Source of the DNA: Podaxis mareebaensis
Taxonomy: Eukaryota > Basidiomycota > Agaricomycetes > Agaricales > Agaricaceae
Assembly (NCBI GenBank): GCA_018524725.1
Contig: JAEUWP010000120.1
Coordinates: 1-64,000 of the forward strand
Length of the DNA stretch: 64,000 nt
Direction of reading: 5' to 3'
Positions 55,853-64,000 of this stretch are shown here, in pieces. Every line of letters begins with the position of its first letter. The stretch's first letter is position 1. Made by a program: the position numbers and the translations under genes. Below the pieces are notes generated by a model. The model ran no database searches. It was given only the letters and a program-made list of their open reading frames with translations, and was not told the DNA's origin.

Positions 55853-58420
55853 TCATGAAGGTGACAAGGATGAGCATGAGTGTGAAGAGGCGATCAATGA
55901 GGATTTGCTGATGGGGTCTTGAGATGAGGAGGCAGAGGCATTGGCCTCAGCCAGGATGGTGATGGGTGGGAGATCAGATGCAAGGGCAGGGGTGTTGGCC
56001 TCAGTCATGGTTGTGTCAGATGAGTGAGATTCAGTGGCAGTGAGTGTGGATACAAAGGCATTGGCCTCTATCATTTGGGCATCCATATTGAGAGCTGCTC
56101 CATCAGGAATGGCAGGTGCCATCTTGTCAAGAGTTAGCATGAGAGGATGGGTCAACTGCAATTGGGATGGGGGTGGTTCCAGCAGATGCTGAGGGTAGTC
56201 ACAGTTCTGTAGGAGCCAGAAGTAAGGCAAGGCCCCTGCTGGTAACCATCCTCAGGAAACAAAGTGTTCCCCCTTTTCTTGTCAAGTATTCTTGTACTCA
56301 AAGTACAAGAATCGATTGAGGTTGTCATCAGTGGGATGTCTCTATCCATCCCACTCTGGAATTGCCAGTGGTTCATGATACTGGTTGAAGTATTCCACTT
56401 GGCAATTGTCATGTTCATCATATAAATCATGGTGTAGTTGGTCACCATGATAGGTGTGGTTGAGCCACCACAACCTGAAGAGATATGCATGGTCTACCCA
56501 TGAAGTGGGTATACCATTATGAATGAGGACATGAGCCACATCATTGAGGCTCAAGTTGTGTGCAGCATAGGAGGTTATGTCCAGGGACTGTATCAAAAAT
56601 ACAGGCCCATTTTGTGAGGAGTAGGCATGTTCTTGGGGAATGTAACTGTTATATCTGGCAATGAGTTCCCAGTATAAGTTCAGGGTCATGAGGAGGATAG
56701 CAAATAACCTCATGAACTTCTGTGATGTGCTCTTGTTGGATGGGCTCAGTGCTCAGCCCAAGCCATAACCAAAGATGCAACAGTGGTGGACAAGTTGTCA
56801 CTGTTCAAATGCAATGCCATTGTAGGCATTGTGAGTGTTGGGGTTTCTGTGGATGAGGAGATATTGACCTAGGAGGTCAATATTGAAAAGCTGAGGGCCA
56901 GTCAGCATCAGGAGGCCTTTGCCCTCATTTCATTTGAGAATGTTTCTGGTGCCATGATCTTGCATGGCATGTGGAATGGGCTCAAGCCTAGTCATGTATT
57001 CCCTCTGCATTCCAGGCACCAGGAAGTTAGGGTCATATCCCTTGAGGTTCAAGATAAACTCCATAGCATCATTGTGATGCTCTGGCAGAGTTGCAGTTAT
57101 GATGCTGTGCAGTTCTTGGAGTAGGAAGTATGCCTTGAACCTGCTGTGGATGTTGATATGGTGGTTATTCATAAACTGCTATAGTCATATGACTTGTCTC
57201 AGGGTTGTTGGTAGACCCTGACCTGCAATGTGGTGAACTGTACCTTTCTTGTTGCTGTGCATGAACTCCCTGCCTTGGAGTTCAGTGTTGGCAGCAAGTC
57301 AGGCATTTGTGCCTGCAAATACTGTGTTTATTTGCTGGCAATAATATACATTATGTGACAACATTCCTTGCATGGAGTTGTCACATTCTCTGATACCCAG
57401 CTCAGTACCCCAAAGTCCCCAGAGGTCAGGAATCCTGCCTCCTCATCTGATGAGGTCAGAGATGCCAGTGCAATTGTCGTCTCCAGATGATTGTGCTTTT
57501 TGGTTTTTCTTGTTTTTCTTATGATGATTCCTTGATGAATTGTGGTCTTCATCACTTGAGTATTCCAGTCCTGAAAGCTGTTCCTCCAGGTTGTCTGGGC
57601 TGTACTGGATGAACTTGTGGTGGATGTGGATTATGGGTTCTGGTAGAAGATTTCCTGGCAGGCACACCAGGATAGGTTGGCCAAAGGAGAGTCCTTCAAA
57701 CAAGGACTCTGATGGTATGATACTGCTCAAGGTCAGTTTTGTTGACCTTGAGACTGTGCTTGTTGAGGGTTCATGCATGGGGACATTGATGTCCCCAGAT
57801 GGTACTTCCTCAATGTAGGGTAATGTGATGTCAGCTGGGGGTGGTAGTGGCTGATGTAATGACAATGTAGCAGGTAGTGGTGAGGGTTGGTAGCATTGGC
57901 AAGGTAAAGGTTTTACCTCACTACCCATGTGTGGTGTTGAGGTGGTGGAGTCTTGTGGGGTGCTTGGCACCCCCCATTGAGAAGATGATGTCAATTGGGA
58001 TGTTGCATGTCATTTTGCTGGCCATTCCTCCTCCTGGTCCAGTTTCTCACTTAGTTGTCATTGCAGGTTGGAAACCTGCCTTTGCAATAGGCTGTTTCAT
58101 CCTTCAAGCATGATGAAATGGTCCTGTAGACTGTGGAGCTTCATTAGAAGCTCCTCAATAATGGTGTTGCAATCAGTGTGTTTTGAGCTGGTGCTCAGTT
58201 CAGATATCAGGTCTAAGGGTAGACCTGCTTTGTTAAGTTGGTTCATCAGCTCTTGGACATATTGGTTGTCCTCAAGCTCTACATCTATGGCCCTTTGCTT
58301 TCCTTGAGCTTTTGAGGAGAGCATGGGTGTTGTTAGTTCTGGTGGATTTTGTTTACCCTTGTCCTTAGAGGACAAGGGTAGTGTGGGGTTTGGCACCTTA
58401 CTCCTTCCTCTGGTTGACAC
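55853..58420 (-). pseudogene. Element C extra ORF between chromodomain and 3' LTR
   Basis: Five open pieces (58420-58097, 57994-57443, 57172-56930, 56713-56342, 56230-55853) all lie in one frame, so this was a single ORF of about 855 codons. Stops at piece ends are TGA at 58097, 57443, 56930 and 55853 and TAG at 56342. Landmarks: a charged N-terminus with KGKQNPPEL, a heptad-like NQYVQELMNQLNKAGLPLDL, a Pro-rich middle, LHSIITATLPEHHNDAMEFIL, LSLNDVAHVLIHNGIPTSWVDH and a Ser-rich tail. I recall similar sequences in other Agaricomycete Gypsy elements but know no function. No zinc knuckle is seen. Confidence 0.7.
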
Positions 58421-59162
58421 TACTGAGGAGGATCTGGATGAAGGAGTAGTGTTACTCCTTCATGGTTCAGGTGCCAGTGGTGGGTTGGGTGCCATTGTGG
58501 TTGGTTTCTGTGTGGAGATGGGCTGATCTTGGGTCAGCTGTTGGGGCTGTTGAGGAGTGGTTGCCATTTGCAGGTTTGGTGCAAGCAGCTGCTGGGTGAA
58601 TGGCACAGGTTATTGGTGTTGAAACAGTGGGTATGGCATCAGAGGAGGAGGGTATGGTCCATACAGTTGTGGAAAACTGTACATGTGTGGTAGTGGGGGG
58701 TAGTACAGAGGATATGGGTATCCTTGCATGAATTGTTGAGGTAGTGGGGGCATCACATGTAAATGCAATGGGTCCATTTGGTTGATGCCTTGGGGTATCA
58801 TACCTACAAGGCTGGTTAGTAGTGCTTAATGGGCAGCTAGCTACTGCCCATCATGTGTTTGTGTCAGGTCAGGCAATATATCCATTGGCCTCCCCCCCTT
58901 CAAGGCCCAATATAGGGCCTCCAGTCTGTGCAGGGTGATTGGTATCACCCAGCACCAGTTGTTGTTGTTGTTGTTGAGTGTGCTGGTTGTATTGGCTATG
59001 CTGGGAGTCCATGGGTGTGGTTGAGGTGAAAGGATGAATTAAAGTTATTTGTCCAATCTTTGTGTTCCCAAACATTGGGAATGCAATCCTCAGGGTCAAG
59101 TGTCCAATTTTGGACACCATCAATTTTTCCACAGATAGTCATTGACTGATCCATGGTAGCTG

Positions 59163-62100
59163 TCAGATTGACTTAACACCTTTCAGCTCTAGATACCAAT
59201 CTAGAGCTGCTAGGTCCTTACAATGGCTATATGGCTCCCAGGTCATATTGCCTAAACTCCAGCAGACTTGGAACTCTGCCTTGCCATCATTTGTAAAACA
59301 ATGACTGATGATTCTGTTGATGAACCATTCATGTTTGTTGTCTACATCAAAGTCATACAGTTCTGGTTTATTTTGGCTAGGGAATAGTACATTGTCTGAT
59401 GCATTATAGGGCTGCAATAGGGAGATGTGGAACATTGGGTGTATTCAACATTCCTGTAGGGCTGGTGGTAGCTTGAGACAGTAGTTAGACATCTCAGGCT
59501 TAGCTTCTAGGACCTTGAATGGTCCTATAAATTTTGGACAGAGTTTGTGAGCTCTGCCTTTTGGCAGGTTCAAGTTCTTCATGGAAAGGAATACCAGGTC
59601 TCTGACTTTAATGTCAGGCTCAGGCCCTCTCCTCTTGTTTGCCTGGTGGGTTTGAAAAACTCATGCTTCTATGATAGCATCATGCACAGGTGGCTTCAGC
59701 AAATAGTCTAACACCCTTAGGGGGTGTTAGGTTGCCCCATATCTCTCAGATCATACTGGGCATGTATCCACTGTTCAATTCAAATGGTGTGTATCCTGTA
59801 GTGGCAGATATACTCAAGTTTATAGCAAACTCAGTCATGGGTACCTTGTCTACCCAGTTTTTTTGGTCATGGCTGACCATTGCCTGGAATATCTGTCTGA
59901 TATTCTGGTTCATGCATTTGGTCTGCCTGTCCATTTGTGGGTGGAATGATGTGGACATTAGGAGCTTAGCTCCTAAAATTTTATGGAGTTCTACCCACCA
60001 AACAGAGGTGAACTTTGAATCTCAATTGCTAATGATCAAGCTAGGGAGGCCATGCAGCCTCATGATTTCTCATAGGTATATCCAGGATAACTCAGATGCT
60101 TTCATCTGCATATGCACTGGAATAAGGTGTACCATGCTAGTCATTCTACAAATGACAACCCAAAGGTAATTGAAACCCTTGGATTCAGGGAATGGACCAA
60201 CAAAGTCCATTCCAATGGAGTCCCAAGGTTTGGTTGGGACCAGTAGTGAGTGTAGTTCTCTGGAAGGTTTCATATTCAAGACCTTTGAATGTTGGCATAT
60301 CTCACAGGTTCTACAGAACATGCATGCATCTTTGGCTAATTTTGGCTACCAGTACCACCTTCAGAGGTACTCTGCTGTCTGTTGGTTGCTGAAGTGACCA
60401 ATAATCTCATGAGCTTTATTCAAAAGCTCTGTAATTAAGGATCAATTGTTGGGAACGCATACTACCTCCTGTCCTTGTGGGGTAGTTCTTTGAATAATAC
60501 CATCATCATTGATGGTAAAACCACTGTATTTCTCAGGTACTTCAAGCACCACTGAAAATATGGGGTTGGATGCATATCCTGATGTGATTGTTTTTGTCAC
60601 ATTGATTGGGAGCTCCATTGGAGCTTTGGTGGTGATGTTACCTGTTAACATGTCTCCCAGTGTTGGAGACTTGATGAGTTGTTCTTGTGGCTCCTGTTGA
60701 GCAACCTGTCTCTGGGCTGCTTCTTGAAGCTCACGAGCTTCGATCTCTCATTCTTCCTGCCATTTGTGCAGGCAGGTGCTTCAGTGCAATGGTCACTTGA
60801 CCATTGCCTTGACTCTGTTGAGGAGATGCTCAATCTCCTCAGCTTGTTGTAGAGGTAGGTCCTTGCAGTGAGGATCAATTCTGTGATCAACTTGGATATA
60901 TTCTCCAGGGGAGTGTTCCTCTCCTGGAGTATCACTTTCAAAGTAGTGAGACAGGCAGTCTGCTACTTTATTTCATTCTCCTTTGACATATGTAATGTCA
61001 AAGTTAAAGTATGATAGATAGTCCATCCATCATCATTGTTAGCTAGACAAATGCATTTGAGTTTTGAAAAACTCCAGCACCTTGTGATCCATGATAACAT
61101 GGATCCAGTAGCCAACAAGCTTGTCCTCCCACTTCATTAGTGCTTCTAAAATCACTAGTGTCTCAAGTTTGTGCATGGCATAGTTCTGCTGTGCTGGGGT
61201 GAACTTCTTGGACATGAATCCTACTGGGCAGCAGTCTGCCCAGGTGGGTCCTTGTCCATACATAGCCCTGACACCTGTCTTAGAGGTGTTGTAGATGATC
61301 CATATGGGTTCCCCAGTCCTGGGGTCTATTGGTTTGACAATGGGAGTCTTCTCACAGATCCTCTTCACTATATCAAAACATCATTGGTGAAGGGGCCTCC
61401 AATGGAATGGGGTCCCATTCTGAGTGATTGTGAGCAGTGGCCCAGTGTATGCAGATACATCTGGCAAGAAATTTGCCAGGTAGTTGACAAGTCCAACAAA
61501 TCATTGGATGTCAGTATAGTTTCTTGGAGTGCACCACCCCCAAATATGAGTCAGTTTGTCTTCATCTGGGTGTATCCCTTGGTCATTGATAATATGACCA
61601 AGGCAGTCAATGTGATCTGTGTACAGATCACATTTGGATTGTTTGATATATAGCTTGTGTTTGCACAGTTGCTTGAACACAAGCCATAGATGATCTTTGT
61701 GCTCATCTATCAAGTCAGAGAATATGAAGATGTCATCAAGGTATATGTGTATACATATACCTATGACATCACAAAATATAGTGGTCATCAACCACTGAAA
61801 GGTTGCAGGGGCATTACAATCCCCCTGCTACATTATGTTGCTGACATATGTGCCAGCAATTGTAGCAAATCCCATTTTGTCTACATCTTCCAGATGTACT
61901 CAGACTTGCTTGTAGGTGTCAGTGAGATTGATCTTGGATCGATATCATGCTCAAGCAATGTCTTCTCAAATGACATCTTGGTCTGGCAAGAGTGTAGCAT
62001 CCTTGATGGTGTTTTTGTTTCATTGTTGTGCATTGATGACAGTTTGTAGTTGACTGTCTTTGGGATGTATAGTAATGGCACTACTTGGGAGATATGTCAT

Positions 62101-63728
62101 GGCTCCCACCATTTTGCATTCACATAGCAGTTGAGTTTCTGGTGAAACTCCCCACACAGGGATTGTGGGCATCTGGGAGTGAAGTAGCTATACTTCTTAC
62201 TCTCATCAATGAGGTTTATTTCATGATTTACTTCATAAAATGGGGGAAGCTTGTCTGGAGGACCATGCATTATGTCCTTGAATTCATTGAACCACTGCTG
62301 GTGCAGCATTGGTATGTCCTTCTTGGAGTACTAGCCTTGTCACTCAGGGTGGTGATTCCTCTTCTCAGCATTAATCTGAGTGTTTTGTATCCATGTTTCT
62401 GAATCATCTTCCACTGGAAGATGAGTGATGAGCATACTGCAGAGTTGATCTCATACCATTTTATCAGGGTAATGTACCCTGGTAAACTCCTGGGTTTTGA
62501 CTATGTCATCAAGGTTGGGTTGTATGAACCCAGTCAATGTTGGTAGTTCGTCCCCAGGACAATGCATTTCCCATATGCCACAGACCATGGCATTCCATTC
62601 TGTGGGCATTCAGGGGTCATAATACCACTTGAACATTGGGTTCTGAGTGGGTCTGTCTATCAAATGAGACTTGTATCTCATTTTTTGTGGTCCATGAGGG
62701 GCATTTTGTCCCTCTTGATTTGGTGAAGGGAGTGCTTTCTCCTTTGGTTTGTTTTTCTTGGATGAGACCTTGTGTTCTTCTTGACCCACATCCCCCCTTC
62801 AAGAGTTCATGGAACTCTCGACCTTTTCTAGGAGGTGATGGCTATCATGGGGTAATGTTTCCCCTCAGGAGCTTTGTTCATCATCTTGAACTGCTTCTAT
62901 GGATGTTTGATGGACATCATCCCATTGAACATCCTCCACAAGTCAACTTGACTTGTTTTTGTCAGTTGCATGGTGGCAGTGCAGGTGAGTATCTGATTCA
63001 CCAGCAAAGTTCACTACTTCTATGGTTTCACTTCCAATTCTGACTTCATTCTTGATGAAGTCGAGGATGACATTGTTCATACACATGAATGGCATACCGA
63101 TTATCATGTTATAGCAATCAAAGTTTGCTATATCTACATACATACAGGTACATATGTTTCCAATGGCAACATTTACTGTTGCTCCATACTTGACAGTGGA
63201 TTGACTGCCCACTGTCCCCAGTTGCAGTGTGTGAGGGTCTAATAGTTCATTGACCCTGATGCCAGCCACTTGTGCAAACATGGGGGTGATGCCAGTAGTC
63301 ATACTACCAGAGTCCCACAGTGTCCAAGTGTCAATACCATTGACACTGACAAGAGTGGCAAGACATTGTTTCTCACTGAGGGAGGCTTGGGGCCAAAGGA
63401 TCTTATCCTTCTCTTTATGGAGGGTAACACAGCATACCCTCACTTTGTGGTCTGGTTTCTTGCTGGGCTCAACAGTGAGAGCATCAACAACATTGAAGTT
63501 GTCACAATCTTTGTCATTGATGTCTTCTGCATTGCCAATCATGGCAGCAAAATCATATTTGTCATCAATGTCAGATCTGTAGTCTGATTTGATGACTTTG
63601 ACTTGTACTAGTTCATCTCCATTTGATGAACTAGACTCTGGTTCTTCTTGGACCTCAGTGTTGTCATCTGAGGTTGAGTCCTGTTCAATTTCTTCAACTT
63701 CTTGTTGAAGAACTTCTTTGTCATTCAC
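59163..63728 (-). pseudogene. Element C pol: protease, RT, RNase H, integrase, chromodomain (degenerate)
   Basis: Protease at 63728-62943 (TLWDSGSMTTG with intact DSG; NMIIGMPFM). RT pieces at 62309-61881 and, in a different frame, 61791-61501 with an intact YLDDIFIFSD. RNase H at 61368-61039 (NTSKTGVRAMYGQG, ETLVILEALMKWEDKLVGY). Integrase has HEIIGH at about 60410, C..C and DFVGPFPESKG at 60321-60070, and a core C-terminal half at 59958-59746, where the Glu motif reads QTKCMNQ (Glu replaced by Lys). The chromodomain piece is 59435-59163 (FINRIISHCFTNDGKAEFQVCW...MTWEPYSHCKDL). At least two frameshifts and many stops, so inactive. Confidence 0.85.
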
Positions 63729-63734
63729 TGGGAC

Positions 63735-64000
63735 AACTGTGTGTGTGGCTCATATATAACTGCATCATTTCCCCTTCTCTGGGCATTCTTGTGCCCAGTG
63801 ACCATGTTTTCCACATTCATAACAAGGCCCTTTTTCTGTGGCCTTGTTCCCTTGGATCAGCTTCACAGGTGCTCTGTTTTGTACCTGAGGTTTGAATTGG
63901 GCCTTGGGTTTATGTTGTTGAGGTGGAGGTCTCAACAGCTGCTTTGGTGGAAAGGTGTTTGAGGGTTGCCTTAGCTTGTGAGCAGGAATGCAATCCCATC
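63735..64000 (-). pseudogene. 3' end of element C gag with CCHC knuckle
   Basis: CYECGKHGHWAQECP (C-X2-C-X4-H-X4-C) is encoded at about 63824-63780, in frame with the protease ORF. Two TGA codons separate them (KGK-stop, YI-stop). The remainder of gag lies beyond the window. Confidence 0.7.

Larger units (their letters stand above)
55418..63940. repeat. Field of short perfect inverted repeats across element C
   Basis: Checked examples with arm length: 55726-55748 (10), 56288-56312 (11), 56330-56355 (9), 56861-56883 (10), 57688-57710 (9), 57726-57752 (10), 57779-57796 (8), 58354-58380 (12), 59184-59209 (11), 60786-60807 (9), 60819-60841 (9), 60981-61003 (9), 61086-61105 (8), 61224-61243 (8), 61577-61603 (10), 61611-61632 (10), 61739-61762 (10), 62404-62424 (9), 63192-63216 (8), 63327-63347 (9), 63608-63634 (10), 63821-63848 (9). 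Loops are 2-10 nt. Many further ones have arms of 6-7. Confidence 0.9.
55418..64000 (-). mobile_element. Element C: chromodomain Ty3/Gypsy element of a second family, truncated by window end
   Basis: A 265-bp LTR (55418-55682) is followed inward by a long extra ORF, chromodomain, integrase, RNase H, RT, protease and the end of gag, all on the minus strand. It inserted into the protease region of element B; the candidate 5-bp target sequence is GCTCC (55413-55417), but the other side is not visible. It is unrelated to A/B at nucleotide level. The DNA carries a striking density of short perfect inverted repeats. Confidence 0.9.

Overview
The window is fungal nuclear DNA. It has short introns of about 42-60 bp with GTRNGT...YAG borders, dense genes on both strands, a NACHT-type NLR, a DUF6535 membrane protein, F-box proteins and an AA14 xylan-active LPMO. 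This mix points to a mushroom-forming basidiomycete (Agaricomycetes), probably a wood or litter decomposer. No species can be named from the sequence alone.

Layout. 1-11.65 kb is a transposon nest: a decayed F-box/LRR gene (82-1536) is followed by a pogo-type DNA transposon (TA target duplication, 25-bp TIRs, CENP-B-type HTH remnant). That transposon is split by a full-length 9.16-kb Ty3/Gypsy chromovirus (element A, minus strand, two 756-bp LTRs, target duplication GCTGT). 12.1-28.5 kb is ordinary genic DNA: an F-box gene, a 15-exon MFS transporter, a four-BRCT DPB11/Rad4/TopBP1-type replication-checkpoint scaffold, a second MFS transporter (allantoate-permease type), an AA14 LPMO and a DUF6535 protein. 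26.7-36.2 kb is a segmental triplication. Each unit carries a convergent RNase III-like + dsRBD gene; the DUF6535 neighbour is intact in unit 1, a pseudogene in unit 2 and a 41-bp scar in unit 3. 37.7-47.5 kb is genic again: a Ser-rich protein, COA6, a TBC-domain Rab GAP and a short NLR. 48.5-64 kb is a second nest: element B (same family as A) is interrupted in its protease region by element C, a different chromodomain Gypsy element that runs off the window.

Main biological points. (1) Element C is packed with short perfect inverted repeats (arms of 7-12 bp, loops of 2-10 nt) through its LTR, pol and extra 3' ORF, far above my chance estimate; A and B do not look like this. (2) Element A appears to be self-primed like Tf1: a 12-nt PBS two bases from the LTR is complementary to a 12-nt stretch in the LTR just downstream of a TATA box. 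(3) Both Gypsy families carry a third open region after the integrase/chromodomain; in A/B it has a CCHC knuckle and its tail ends inside the LTR. (4) Decay is mostly CpG to TpG/CpA: about 30 of 34 differences between the two LTRs of A fit this, many internal stops are CGA to TGA, and the same catalytic integrase codon appears to have been lost this way in A and C. (5) The triplicated genes encode small two-domain proteins whose RNase III signature has lost its acidic residues, so they look like non-catalytic dsRNA binders.

Exon models were built by hand from splice consensus and family resemblance. Those for MFS1, DPB11, AA14, DUF6535, the three RNase III/dsRBD genes, the Ser-rich protein, COA6, TBC and the NLR add up to whole codons from ATG to stop. 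The 5' end of the F-box gene and the inner exons of MFS2 are less certain.
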